In this document: piece by piece, positions 1-7,277 of the stretch
Layout of the letters: the number at the start of each line of letters is the position of its first letter
Numbering within the stretch: the stretch's first letter is position 1
NCBI GenBank assembly: GCA_027943245.1
Contig: JANDJZ010001070.1
Coordinates: forward strand, 1 to 22,519
DNA length: 22,519 nucleotides
Reading direction: 5' to 3'
DNA from: Acanthamoeba sp. SK_2022b
Lineage: Eukaryota > Discosea > Longamoebia > Acanthamoebidae
The notes under the pieces: model-generated
Database searches by the model: none
What the model was told of the DNA's origin: nothing
The model's input: the letters and a program-made list of their open reading frames with translations, nothing else
Made by a program: the position numbers and the translations under genes

Positions 1-486
1 GCCGGCCTGGCCGCGGCGGCCGTCCCGGAGCGCTGGCGCTGGACGGGCGGCGCCGTCCTGGTGCTGGCCACGCTGGTGACGCTCGGGCACGGGCTGCTCG
101 CCGGCTCCGACGACGGCCGGGAGGCGCGGGCGGTCGGCACGGCGATCGGCCGCGCGAGCGAGGCGGGCGACACCGCCGTCGTCACCTACGGCCAGCCCAA
201 CGTCCTGCTTCACGCCGGCCTGGAGAGCCCCTACCCGTACCTGTGGAGCCTGCCGGTGCGGGCGCTCGACCCCGGGCTGGACGAGCTGGCGGCGACCCTG
301 GACGGGCCCGACGCCCCCACCTGGCTGGTCGACTGGAGCGGCTTCGACGACTGGGGCGTCGACGGCGACCGGCTCGTGGACGTCGTGGAGCGCCGCTACC
401 GCCCGGTCGGGCGGGTCTGCGGCCGCGACGTGTGGGTCGACCGGCGCGTCGAGCGTCCGCGCCCGGAGCCGGGAGCGTGCCGATGA
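1..486 (+). CDS. C-terminal end of a membrane protein, probable GT-C glycosyltransferase (partial)
   Basis: The frame is open from the first base of the window and ends at TGA 484-486, so only about 161 C-terminal residues are present. The visible part starts with a hydrophobic segment (codons 16-36) that looks like a last membrane helix. A soluble tail follows with TYGQPNVLLHAGLESPYPYLW and LVDWSGFDDWG. Many-spanning ArnT/PMT-like (GT39-type) glycosyltransferases of actinomycetes carry a comparable short extracytoplasmic tail after the last helix, which is the basis for the call; none of the catalytic N-terminal part is visible. The stop overlaps the start of the PAP2 gene (ATGA), so the two are very probably cotranscribed and translationally coupled. 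That fits joint work on lipid-linked sugars or envelope lipids. The family assignment is inference from the tail and its neighbour. Confidence 0.5.
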   Translation, partial: AGLAAAAVPERWRWTGGAVLVLATLVTLGHGLLAGSDDGREARAVGTAIGRASEAGDTAVVTYGQPNVLLHAGLESPYPYLWSLPVRALDPGLDELAATLDGPDAPTWLVDWSGFDDWGVDGDRLVDVVERRYRPVGRVCGRDVWVDRRVERPRPEPGACR

Positions 487-1427
487 CCACCGGCGACCCG
501 GTCGAGCGCGACCTGCCGGCCACCCGGACCGACCTCGTGCGCTGGCGGCCGCTCGCCCGCGTCGCCTACGCGGCGGCGCTCACCGCCTGGGTCGTGACCG
601 TCGGCGTGCCGACCGACCCGTTCCAGATGTTCGCCTGGATGTGGCTCGCCGTCGTCGCCTGGCGCTTCGGCGCGCCCTGGGCGGTGCACCGGGCGTTCGC
701 CAAGGACTGGTGGCCGGCCTTCGCCGTCCTGGTCGCCTACCTCTACAGCCGCGGGCTGAGCGACGAGCTCATCGGTGTCCCGGTGCACTGGACGATGCCG
801 ATCGAGGCCGACCGCTGGCTCACCGGCGGGAACGAGCTGCCGACGCAGTACCTGCAGGACGTGCTGTGCGGGGACCCGTGCCTGCGCTCGGCCGCGCCGT
901 CCTGGTACGACGTGCTGCTCACGACCGTCTACTACAGCCACTTCGTCGTCGGGCTCGGGCTGGCGCTGGTGCTGTGGGTGCGCCGACGCGCCGACTGGGT
1001 GGCGTGGCTGACGCGGTACCTGACCATGAACCTGGCCGGGCTCGTCGTCTACGTGCTCTACCCGATGGCGCCCCCGTGGCTGGCCTCGCAGCAGGGCTAC
1101 GTGGCCGAGAGCCTGCCCCGGCTCACCGGTCGGGGCTGGGAGGACGTCGGCCTGGGCGGGTTCCACGTCGTGCTGGCCTCGGTCGGCAACCCGGTGGCGG
1201 CGATGCCGTCGCTGCACGGCGGCATCGCCATGCTCGTCGCGCTGTGGACGGTGCACCGCCTGCGCAGCCCGTGGCGCTGGGCGGCGTTGGCCTACCCGCT
1301 CGTCATGGCGTTCGCGCTCGTCTACTACGCCGAGCACTACGTCGTGGACATCCTCGCCGGGTGGGCGCTGGCCGGTCTCGTCATGCTGGGCGTCGGACGC
1401 TGGGAGGCGCGTCGTCCGGGCGTCTGA
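483..1427 (+). CDS. PAP2-superfamily membrane phosphatase / inositolphosphotransferase-like protein
   Basis: This is a 314-residue polytopic protein. The ATG at 483 overlaps the preceding stop (ATGA), and a GGGAG stretch lies just upstream. About six hydrophobic segments are visible. The PAP2 signature is split as in the family: PSLHGG (C2 histidine) near residue 247 and YYAEHYVVDILAG (C3 histidine and the aspartate that supports it) near residues 280-292. YPMAPPW precedes them, as in AUR1/inositol-phosphorylceramide-synthase-like PAP2_3 members. Such enzymes remove or transfer phosphate or phosphoalcohol groups on lipid substrates at the outer face of the membrane. The substrate cannot be read from the sequence: polyprenyl phosphate recycling or phosphoinositol transfer are both possible. 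Coupling to a probable glycosyltransferase suggests cell-envelope glycolipid metabolism. Confidence 0.85.
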   Translation: MTTGDPVERDLPATRTDLVRWRPLARVAYAAALTAWVVTVGVPTDPFQMFAWMWLAVVAWRFGAPWAVHRAFAKDWWPAFAVLVAYLYSRGLSDELIGVPVHWTMPIEADRWLTGGNELPTQYLQDVLCGDPCLRSAAPSWYDVLLTTVYYSHFVVGLGLALVLWVRRRADWVAWLTRYLTMNLAGLVVYVLYPMAPPWLASQQGYVAESLPRLTGRGWEDVGLGGFHVVLASVGNPVAAMPSLHGGIAMLVALWTVHRLRSPWRWAALAYPLVMAFALVYYAEHYVVDILAGWALAGLVMLGVGRWEARRPGV

Positions 1428-1473
1428 GCCCCGGGTCGTCGCGGGACTGGGTCCCACCTGCCAGAATCGACGG

Positions 1474-2259
1474 GTGCGTCCTGCCGTCGTCCAGCTCTCC
1501 GCGTCCCTCGACGCCGCCGCCAACCGTGCGGCCGTCGAGCGGGCGCTCGACGCCGTCGACCCCGCGCACGAGCCCGACGTGGTCGTGCTGCCCGAGGCCA
1601 CGATGGCCGACTTCGGCCGTCCCGACACCGACCTGCGCCCGCTGGCCGAGCCGCTGGACGGGCCGTTCGTCGAGCTGCTGCTGCGTCGCTCGCGCGCCCT
1701 GGGCGCGACGGTGGTGGCGGGCATGTTCGAGGCCACGGACGACCTGCCGTTCAACACGCTCGTCGTCGCCGGGCCGGACGGCGACCTCGTCGCGACGTAC
1801 CGCAAGATCCACCTGTACGACTCCTTCGGCTACCGCGAGTCCGAGCGGCTCGCCGCGGGCGACCTCGAGCCGGTCGTCGTGCCGGTCGGTGACCAGACCC
1901 TCGGGCTCATGACCTGCTACGACCTGCGCTTCCCCGAGCTGGCCCGCGCCCTGGTCGACCGCGGCGCCGACGTGCTGGCCGTGCCGGCCGCCTGGGTCGC
2001 CGGCGAGCGCAAGCTCGACCACTGGCGCACCCTGCTCGCCGCCCGCGCGATCGAGAACACGGTGGGCGTCGTCGCCGCCGCGCAGTGCGGCCGCGGCTAC
2101 ACCGGCCACTCGATGGTCCTCGACGCGTCCGGCGTCGTCCTGGCCGAGGCCGGCAACGAGCCCGTGGTGCTCACGGCGACGCTCGAGCCCGAGGCGCTGC
2201 GCGGCACGCGCGAGACCAACCCGTCCCTGGCCAACCGCCGCATGGGGGTGGCCCGATGA
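1474..2259 (+). CDS. Carbon-nitrogen hydrolase (nitrilase superfamily, Nit1/Nit2-like amidase)
   Basis: This 261-residue cytoplasmic amidohydrolase is of normal length for the family. The catalytic triad is complete: Glu41 in VVLPEATM, Lys111 in YRKIHLYDSFG and Cys148 in MTCYDLRFPEL. The CYDLRFPEL context and the RKIHLYD segment match the Nit branch (deaminated-glutathione amidase / omega-amidase) better than true nitrilases, and the likely reaction is hydrolysis of a small amide to acid plus ammonia. The start is GTG 1474: no ribosome-binding site precedes it, but a CAGAAT -10-like hexamer ends 6 nt upstream, which suggests a leaderless mRNA. The stop overlaps the ATG of the following membrane protein (ATGA). 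The substrate is not determined. Confidence 0.88.
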   Translation: MRPAVVQLSASLDAAANRAAVERALDAVDPAHEPDVVVLPEATMADFGRPDTDLRPLAEPLDGPFVELLLRRSRALGATVVAGMFEATDDLPFNTLVVAGPDGDLVATYRKIHLYDSFGYRESERLAAGDLEPVVVPVGDQTLGLMTCYDLRFPELARALVDRGADVLAVPAAWVAGERKLDHWRTLLAARAIENTVGVVAAAQCGRGYTGHSMVLDASGVVLAEAGNEPVVLTATLEPEALRGTRETNPSLANRRMGVAR

Positions 2260-3308
2260 GCACGACCGCCCAGGGCGGACGCCGCCGGCTCGACGCCCCC
2301 GCGGCCCCCGCCTACGACCTGCCCACCCGTCAGCCGCGCCTGCGGCCCGAGCTGGGCCGCTGGGCGTTCGTCGCCGTCGTCTCGCTGTGGGTGCTGTCGA
2401 CCCTCGTCGCCGCCACCGCGGTCGTCGAGGTGGGCGCGCCGACCTGGGTCGAGCGTCCGGCCGCCGCGGTGCAGCTCGTCGTGCTGGCGACCGTCCTGAC
2501 GCACCGCGTCGGTGGCCACCTGCGCATCTGGGTGAGCCTCGCCACGGTCCTCGCGCTGGCGGGGGCGGTGCTCGAGCGGAACGTCACCATCACCGCGGCG
2601 GCCGGCGTGACCGCCGTCCTGGCGACGGTCTCCTCGGTCCTCCTGACCCGACCGGCCCGCACCCTGGGCCAGGTGGTGCGCGAGTACGCCGTCGCCATCG
2701 TCGTCGCGATCTCCGGCACCATCGGCGTGGCCGCCTGGAACGCTCCTGCCGGCTACCAGCGGTTCAACCTGCTGGTGCTGGGCACGTCCCTGGCGCTGGC
2801 CATCGCGGTCGTCTGGAGCCTGGGCGCCGGCCTGCACGGCATGAGCCGGCAGGGCGTCACCGTCCTGGTCGGCGTCGCGGTGCTGCTCATCGTCCTGCTC
2901 GCCTACAGCTCGTTCGTCCGCACGCACGGCTCGGAGACGGTCGTGGACGCGTTCACCTCGACGGTGAGCTGGTTGCGCGAGACCGTCGGCGGCGTCCCGC
3001 GCCCGGTCGAGGTGCTCATCGGCCTGCCGGCGCTGGTCGTCGGCACGTCCGTGCGCTCGCGCCACCGCGAGGGCTGGTGGATCCTCGTCTTCGCCGTCAT
3101 CGGCACCGGCGTCATGACCACCTCGCTCGTCGACCCGAACGCCTACCCCAGCTACGTCGGGCTGTCGACGCTGTACTCGATCGTGCTGGGCCTCGGCGTC
3201 GGCCTCGTCGCCCGCCGGCTCGCGATGCGCGACCGCTCCGCCCGCCGCAACCGGGCGATCGAGCGCCCGACGCGCGTCGAGCCGCCCCGCCGCTCGCCCC
3301 TGCGCTGA
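2256..3308 (+). CDS. Polytopic membrane protein of unknown function
   Basis: This is a 350-residue protein with a basic, proline-rich N-terminal tail of about 35 residues, then roughly nine to ten hydrophobic segments. The last, LYSIVLGLGVGLVARRLA, is followed by an Arg-rich cytoplasmic C-terminus (RDRSARRNRAIERPTRVEPP). No catalytic motif or known transporter signature is visible, and I do not recognise the family. The segment FVRTHGSETVVDAFTSTVSW, between helices, is probably extracytoplasmic. The ATG at 2256 overlaps the stop of the nitrilase-like gene and is preceded by a GGGGGTGG stretch inside that gene, so translation is probably coupled. It is the last gene of this unit. Confidence 0.75.
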   Translation: MSTTAQGGRRRLDAPAAPAYDLPTRQPRLRPELGRWAFVAVVSLWVLSTLVAATAVVEVGAPTWVERPAAAVQLVVLATVLTHRVGGHLRIWVSLATVLALAGAVLERNVTITAAAGVTAVLATVSSVLLTRPARTLGQVVREYAVAIVVAISGTIGVAAWNAPAGYQRFNLLVLGTSLALAIAVVWSLGAGLHGMSRQGVTVLVGVAVLLIVLLAYSSFVRTHGSETVVDAFTSTVSWLRETVGGVPRPVEVLIGLPALVVGTSVRSRHREGWWILVFAVIGTGVMTTSLVDPNAYPSYVGLSTLYSIVLGLGVGLVARRLAMRDRSARRNRAIERPTRVEPPRRSPLR

Positions 3309-3323
3309 CGCGTCCGGGCCACT

Positions 3324-3341
3324 GTTGCCCCACTGTTCACC
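3324..3341 (+). promoter_or_regulatory. PHO-box-like 11-nt direct repeat
   Basis: GTTGCCC at 3324-3330 and GTTCACC at 3335-3341 lie exactly 11 nt apart, and the flanking ACTGTT hexamer is repeated in full. Actinobacterial PhoP binds tandem 11-nt units resembling GTTCACC. The gene downstream encodes a secreted phosphoesterase, a typical Pho-regulon member. Only two units are seen and no clear -10 follows, so this is a candidate. Confidence 0.45.
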
Positions 3342-3345
3342 TGAG

Positions 3346-3369
3346 CCTCCTCGCGGGACCCGCGGGAGG
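3346..3369. terminator. Hairpin between the membrane-protein gene and the phosphoesterase gene
   Basis: CCTCC (3346-3350) plus CGCGGG (3352-3357) pair with CCCGCG (3359-3364) plus GGAGG (3365-3369), with one bulged T. There is no T-tract. It could terminate the upstream unit. It also lies in what would be the 5' leader of the phosphoesterase gene if that starts near the PHO-like repeat. Confidence 0.35.
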
Positions 3370-3435
3370 TCACCGGGCCTCGTTTGAGTCGTCGCGGGCG
3401 GCCTTCGCCGCCGACACTCCGAGGAAGGAACGACA

Positions 3436-5523
3436 TTGAACGTCCGCATGCTGCGTGGCGCCCGCCGTCCGGCCGTCGCCGGGCTGGCCGCCGTGCTGGC
3501 CGGGGGGATCCTGACGTTGCCGTCGGGGGCGATGGCCGACGACCCGGTCCAGCCGACCCGCGTGATCCTGACGCCCACCGAGACGCCCGAGACGAGCCAG
3601 GCCATCACCTTCCAGGGGGCGGAGGCCGACGACACGACCGCCAAGGTCGAGATCAAGCCGGCGGCCGGCGGCGCGACCCGCGCCGTCAAGGCCTACCTGC
3701 AGCCCAAGAGCATCAGCAACGACTTCCCGCACTTCTCCACGGTCGTGTCAGGCCTGAAGCCGGGCACCGACTACACCTACCGCGTCGCGACCGACGGCGC
3801 CTGGAGCGACTGGGCCACCTTCGGCACCGCCGACCCGGACGAGAAGGAGTTCTCGTACGTCTACTACGGCGACGCCCAGATCGGCCTGGACACCACGTGG
3901 CCCGAGGTCGTCCGCCAGGCCCAGGCCAAGGCGCCGGACTCGATCGGCTCGGTCCACGCCGGCGACCTGATCGACACCGCCAGCAACGACGTCCAGTGGC
4001 AGAACTGGTTCAAGGGCATGAAGTCGGCCGCCACGACGACGAACGTCTTCGCCGCCCCGGGCAACCACGAGTACTCCGGCGACAAGCTGATGACAGCCTG
4101 GAAGGCCCACTTCGAGTACCCGGCCAACAACCCGAACGACTCCACGATCGGCGAGATGGCGAAGCTGGCCGAGGGCGACTCCGAGGTCGCGCAGCAGTAC
4201 CGCGCGTACTTCGACCACTGGAGCGAGTTCGCCGCCGAGACGGTGTACTTCTCCGACTACCAGGGCGTCCGGTTCATCACGGTCAACGCGACGCGCGACA
4301 CGACCTTCCTGACGCCCGACGCGCTGCCCGCCTGCACCGCAGCGGACTGCCCGAGCACCAAGGTCGCCGAGCTGTGGACGCAGTACCAGGCCGCCTGGCT
4401 GGACCACGTCCTCACCGAGAGCCCCTCGAAGTGGAACGTCGTCACCTTCCACCAGCCCGTGTACTCCGGCTCGGCCGGCCGCAACGAGCCGGTGCTGCGC
4501 CAGTACTGGGTGCCGGTGTTCGAGAAGCACGACATCGACCTGGTGCAGATGGGCCACGACCACGTCTACGCGCGCGGCTACAAGAACACCACGGCGACGA
4601 GCACCCCCGGGGTCACGTCCGGCCCGGTCTACGTCGTCAGCAACTCCGGCGCGAAGCACTACGACCTGGAGACGGACGAGAAGAACGTCTGGACGAACAA
4701 CGGCGCCACGCAGGTCCAGAAGGGCGAGGACTTCACGACCTACCAGGTGGTCGACGTCACCGAGGACACGCTGACCTACTCGTCCTACATCGCCGAGGTC
4801 ACGCCGTCGGCGCAGTGGTTCAAGAACGGCAGGAAGGTCGAGACGCCCTACCAGGTCGGCGACCTGTGGGACCGCTTCACCGTCCACAAGACCGACGCCG
4901 GCAGGAAGGCCGTCGTCGAGGACGGCGTCACGCCGCCCGTCCTCGAGGAGCCGGCGCCCGACACGGCGCCGGTCATCGCCGGGCAGCCGAAGGACGTCCG
5001 TGCGCAGGCCGGTGACGACGTCCGGCTGACGGTGTCCGCGACGGCGGCGAAGCCGCTGGCCTACCAGTGGCAGCGCCGCTCCGGCCACGGCTCCTGGGTC
5101 GACCTGCGCGGCCAGACCGCCGCCTCGCTGCGCCTGGCGAAGGTCACGCCGGCCGAGAACAGCCGTCGCTACCGGGTGGTCGTGACGGCGGGCACGCGGA
5201 GCACGGTCTCCCGCGCGGTCGCGGTGCGGGTCACGCAGCGCGCGTCCTCGGTCAGGATCGGCTCGGTCACCGCCCAGCGCGGGAAACCGGTCAGGGTCTC
5301 GGTCCGCCCGAGCGTTTCCGGCACGGTGAAGGTCGCCGTCCGCCAGGGCGGCACCACGCGCACGAAGGTCGTGCGGGTGAAGGCCGGCCGGACGGTCACG
5401 GTGAGCCTGCCGCGCCTGTCGAAGAAGGCCTCGGGCCGCGCGACGGTCACGGTCTCGCTCGACGCGGCCGGCTCGGTCTACGCCGACTCCTCCGCCCGCA
5501 AGGTGGTCACGGTCCGCGGCTAG
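3436..5523 (+). CDS. Secreted metallophosphoesterase with PAP-type N-terminal domain and C-terminal Ig-like repeats
   Basis: This 695-residue exported protein starts at TTG 3436, because GAGGAAGGA (3421-3429) is correctly spaced for it; ATG 3448 would sit too far away. A signal peptide is visible: an Arg-rich n-region, a hydrophobic core at 13-28, and a likely AMA cleavage after Ala34. Residues ~37-135 look like the fibronectin-III-like N-terminal domain of purple-acid-phosphatase-type enzymes. The calcineurin-like metal site follows: Asp146 (GDAQ), Asp177 (GDLID), Asn210-His211-Glu212 (GNHE), His339 (TFHQP), and His374 and His376 (GHDH). After ~residue 510 come an Ig-like module and a second beta-rich module rich in Thr/Val/Lys, which could attach the enzyme to the surface or wall. 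It probably hydrolyses phosphomonoesters or diesters outside the cell. A PHO-box-like repeat upstream suggests control by phosphate starvation. Confidence 0.92.
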   Translation: MNVRMLRGARRPAVAGLAAVLAGGILTLPSGAMADDPVQPTRVILTPTETPETSQAITFQGAEADDTTAKVEIKPAAGGATRAVKAYLQPKSISNDFPHFSTVVSGLKPGTDYTYRVATDGAWSDWATFGTADPDEKEFSYVYYGDAQIGLDTTWPEVVRQAQAKAPDSIGSVHAGDLIDTASNDVQWQNWFKGMKSAATTTNVFAAPGNHEYSGDKLMTAWKAHFEYPANNPNDSTIGEMAKLAEGDSEVAQQYRAYFDHWSEFAAETVYFSDYQGVRFITVNATRDTTFLTPDALPACTAADCPSTKVAELWTQYQAAWLDHVLTESPSKWNVVTFHQPVYSGSAGRNEPVLRQYWVPVFEKHDIDLVQMGHDHVYARGYKNTTATSTPGVTSGPVYVVSNSGAKHYDLETDEKNVWTNNGATQVQKGEDFTTYQVVDVTEDTLTYSSYIAEVTPSAQWFKNGRKVETPYQVGDLWDRFTVHKTDAGRKAVVEDGVTPPVLEEPAPDTAPVIAGQPKDVRAQAGDDVRLTVSATAAKPLAYQWQRRSGHGSWVDLRGQTAASLRLAKVTPAENSRRYRVVVTAGTRSTVSRAVAVRVTQRASSVRIGSVTAQRGKPVRVSVRPSVSGTVKVAVRQGGTTRTKVVRVKAGRTVTVSLPRLSKKASGRATVTVSLDAAGSVYADSSARKVVTVRG

Positions 5524-5534
5524 GCACCGGGACG

Positions 5535-5566
5535 CGACGGCCCCGCCCGGCTGGGCGGGGCCGTCG
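5535..5566 (+). terminator. Rho-independent-type hairpin after the phosphoesterase gene
   Basis: A perfect 14-bp stem (5535-5548 with 5553-5566) closes a 4-nt loop 11 nt after the stop codon. The stem is GC-rich and lacks a T-tract, as is usual in actinomycetes. Confidence 0.8.
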
Positions 5567-5626
5567 TGCGTCCGGGCCGTCCGCGCCGGGGACGGCCAGT
5601 AGGCTGGGCCGCGGCCCTCGGGCCGA

Positions 5627-5717
5627 GGAGGGGTGCCGGAGTGGCCGATCGGAACCGCCTTGAAAGCGGTCGCTGGTGATGAGCCAGCCGCGGGTTCGAA
5701 TCCCGCCCCCTCTGCCA
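5627..5717 (+). tRNA. tRNA-Ser (anticodon TGA)
   Basis: The 91-nt class II tRNA has acceptor GGAGGGG (5627-5633), which pairs with CCCCTCT (5707-5713) including a G-U first pair. The anticodon stem ACCGC/GCGGT holds loop CTTGAAA (anticodon TGA at 5661-5663). The variable arm is long, and the T-arm is GCGGG-TTCGAAT-CCCGC. Discriminator G and an encoded CCA (5715-5717) follow. A TAGGCT -10-like element sits at 5600-5605. Confidence 0.97.
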
Positions 5718-5743
5718 GATCCACCGACCAGCGAAGGACGACC

Positions 5744-6196
5744 GTGTCCACCTCCACCTCCCGTCTCGCCCGCCCGTTCGCCCTGCGGGCGTTCGGCTTC
5801 CACCTCCTCCCGGCGGCCGCCACCGCGTTCGTCGGCGTCCTCGTGCTGGGCGTGGACGCGACGTGGGCGCGCGTCGTCGGCGGGGTGCTGCTGGCGCTGA
5901 CCGCGCTCGCGGTGCTGGACGGCCTGCGGGTCCTGGTGCGTCCGCCGGTGGTGGCGCGGCTGGACGAGCGCGGGCTGCGCGCCGGACGGGGCCGTGAGCA
6001 GCTGCGGGTGCTGTGGAGCGACGTCGAGACGGTCGAGTACTCCGACGAGGGCGGACCACGCCGCCTGCAGCTGACGCTGAAGGAGGGCGGCACCCCCTAC
6101 CTGGCGCTGGGCGCGGTGGGGGAGCGCGGCGACGAGCTGATCCGCGACGTGCACGCCCGGATGAACACCGCGAACGGGTACCGGACGCTCGGCTGA
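5744..6196 (+). CDS. Small membrane protein with PH-like C-terminal domain, function unknown
   Basis: This is a 150-residue protein. The frame is open from inside the upstream tRNA, but GTG 5744 is the sensible start because GAAGGAC lies just upstream (5733-5739) and it clears the tRNA. Two adjacent hydrophobic segments (about residues 12-34 and 37-58) form a hairpin in the membrane. They are followed by a cytoplasmic beta-rich stretch (VVARLDERGLRAGRGREQLR, LWSDVETVEYS, RRLQLTLKEGG) ending in a helix, the pattern of bacterial PH-like domains attached to membrane hairpins. No catalytic residues are evident. It lies between two serine tRNA genes on the same strand. Function is unknown; a membrane-associated scaffold is the most that can be inferred. 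Confidence 0.8.
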   Translation: MSTSTSRLARPFALRAFGFHLLPAAATAFVGVLVLGVDATWARVVGGVLLALTALAVLDGLRVLVRPPVVARLDERGLRAGRGREQLRVLWSDVETVEYSDEGGPRRLQLTLKEGGTPYLALGAVGERGDELIRDVHARMNTANGYRTLG

Positions 6197-6262
6197 CCGG
6201 CCCGATTCGTCGCCGGGCCGGGGCGTTTAGTAGCCTGTCCTGGTTGCCGTCCGCGGCGACGT

Positions 6263-6349
6263 GGAGATGTCGCATAGTGGCCTAGTGCGCCCGCCTGCTA
6301 AGCGGGTTGAGGTTGAAACCTCTCGCGGGTTCAAATCCCGCCATCTCCG
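6263..6349 (+). tRNA. tRNA-Ser (anticodon GCT)
   Basis: Acceptor GGAGATG (6263-6269) pairs perfectly with CATCTCC (6342-6348), with discriminator G6349. The anticodon stem CCCGC/GCGGG holds loop CTGCTAA (GCT at 6297-6299). It has a long class II variable arm GAGGTTGAAACCTC and T-arm GCGGG-TTCAAAT-CCCGC. The next bases are CCG, so CCA is not encoded, unlike the other serine tRNA nearby. TAGCCT at 6231-6236 is a likely -10. Confidence 0.97.
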
Positions 6350-6360
6350 CCGTAAAAGTT

Positions 6361-6436
6361 CGGAGCAAGACCGGAGCGACCAGCTACCCCAGGTAGCTGG
6401 TCGTTTCGCGTCTGTACCAGGGCGGAGCCCGCTCCG
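6361..6436. repeat. Direct repeat unit 1 (76 bp)
   Basis: This unit begins CGGAGCAAGACCGGAGCGAC and ends GCGGAGCCCGCTCCG, so it starts with CGGAGC and ends with its reverse complement GCTCCG. Inside is a perfect 11-bp hairpin (6377-6387 with 6393-6403) followed by TTT, which may serve as the terminator of the adjacent tRNA-Ser. A closely similar second unit lies 11 bp downstream. Confidence 0.85.
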
Positions 6437-6447
6437 CCGTCACGGCA

Positions 6448-6522
6448 CGGAGCAAGACCGGAACGACCAGTCACAGACGTAGCTGGTCCCTTCGCGTCTG
6501 TACCAGGGCGGAGCCCGCTCCG
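6448..6522. repeat. Direct repeat unit 2 (75 bp)
   Basis: This unit matches unit 1 nearly perfectly at both ends, including the shared TTCGCGTCTGTACCAGGGCG, but the central stem-loop differs. GACCAG (6465-6470) can pair with CTGGTC (6483-6488), or alternatively ACAGACG (6473-6479) can pair with CGTCTGT (6495-6501). The stretch 6523-6660 after it holds no gene that I can support. Confidence 0.85.
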
Positions 6523-6660
6523 AGGTGCGCGGCCAGACTGGCCCGGGAAGCACCGCACCCAAGCCCGGAGTGAGGCTCGGCCGCCGAGGGGCTGGGGAAA
6601 GCCTCTCCGTCCACCGCCCCCGGGGATCGGGTCACCCCCAGGGACCATCCCCCCGACACG

Positions 6661-6695
6661 ACGAGAGCCCCCCGCTGACGGCGGAGGGCTCTCGT
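6661..6695 (-). terminator. Hairpin after the GPGG small membrane protein gene
   Basis: ACGAGAGCCC (6661-6670) pairs perfectly with GGGCTCTCGT (6686-6695), and the stem is extended inside by CCGC/GCGG. It lies 15 bp beyond the minus-strand stop at 6710. Confidence 0.7.
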
Positions 6696-6709
6696 ACGTC
6701 CAGCGGTGG

Positions 6710-6853
6710 TCACGTGAAGATGCTGACGCCTCCGGGGCCGACGAGCAGACCGACGACGATCAGCACGATGCCCCACAGGAGCTCACGGCGCAGCAGGGCG
6801 AAGATGCCCGCCACGACCAGGATGACGGCAAGGATCCACAGCAGGGTGCTCAT
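6710..6853 (-). CDS. GPGG-motif small membrane protein
   Basis: This is a 47-residue protein starting at ATG 6853. On the minus strand GGAGGAAGGAAG ends 6 nt before that ATG, which fixes the start against the longer open frame to 6916. The sequence is two short hydrophobic helices separated by RREL, ending in LVVGLLVGPGGVSIFT. This GPGG ending is a recognised hallmark of very short actinobacterial membrane proteins of unknown function. It lies in a group of tiny, apparently stress-type genes (CsbD and a 51-aa protein, same strand). It has no catalytic features. Confidence 0.82.
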   Translation of the reverse strand: MSTLLWILAVILVVAGIFALLRRELLWGIVLIVVGLLVGPGGVSIFT

Positions 6854-6928
6854 GGTGCACTTCCTTCCTCCGGACTCGGACGGCACGACCTTGGCACCAC
6901 CGAGGCGGGTCCGCACGTCGAGCGGGCG

Positions 6929-7084
6929 CTAGCGGACGAACCGGTACCGCACGAGGGGCCGGCCGTCGTGCTCGACGGCCTCGCCGGGACCCTCCAGGCG
7001 CCAGCCCTCGGCGGCGAGGGCGTCGAGCAGCTCGTGCAGCGGACGCGGGCCGGCGGGGTCGAAGAGCTCGTCGCGGGTGGTCAC
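6929..7084 (-). CDS. 51-residue hypothetical protein
   Basis: The minus-strand frame from GTG 7084 to TAG 6929 encodes VTTRDELFDPAGPRPLHELL followed by DALAAEGWRLEGPGEAVEHD and a basic end YRFVR. It looks like a single small domain: an amphipathic helix (HELLDALAAEGW) and a beta hairpin. That composition is protein-like, and the frame stays protein-like only from this GTG; upstream of it the much longer open frame degenerates to Arg/Pro-rich translation of GC-rich DNA. The leader GGTGGAATGG gives only a weak ribosome-binding site. I do not recognise the family. It could be a small accessory or regulatory protein. Confidence 0.5.
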   Translation of the reverse strand: MTTRDELFDPAGPRPLHELLDALAAEGWRLEGPGEAVEHDGRPLVRYRFVR

Positions 7085-7161
7085 CGGACCATTCCACCGC
7101 ACGGGTCCGACGGTCCGGACGGGGGCGGCGTCTCGGTGCGGACGACCCCCGGACATGCAGC

Positions 7162-7252
7162 GAGCCGCCACGCGTTCGGGGGGTACGCGCGGCGGCTCAG
7201 CCGTCGTCGAGTCTAGGCCGCGGGGGACGGCCCGGACCAGGGGAACGGGCCG
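7162..7252 (-). terminator. Two hairpins downstream of csbD
   Basis: CGGCCCG (7228-7234) pairs with CGGGCCG (7246-7252). Farther on, GAGCCGCC (7162-7169) pairs with GGCGGCTC (7191-7198), with an inner CGCG/CGCG helix. Both are 25-115 bp past the minus-strand csbD stop and are candidates for its termination. Nothing else is seen in 7085-7277. Confidence 0.5.
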
Positions 7253-7277
7253 AAATGACCCGTTGGTACTAGGCGGT

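Noticed and set aside
5633..5743. Upstream extension of the PH-like protein frame through tRNA-Ser(TGA)
   Set aside because: The frame is open only because the tRNA sequence lacks stops in it; GTG 5744 with its own ribosome-binding site is the credible start.
3748..6093. Very long minus-strand frame opposite the phosphoesterase gene
   Set aside because: It is an antisense shadow of a strong coding region, runs through a terminator and tRNA-Ser(TGA), and has Arg/Ala/Gly/Asp-biased composition with no domains.
6331..6648. 105-residue minus-strand frame with internal protein repeats (RSGLAP-type)
   Set aside because: The repeats are the translation of the two 75-bp DNA repeats plus part of tRNA-Ser(GCT); there is no ribosome-binding site and the composition is that of GC-rich non-coding DNA.
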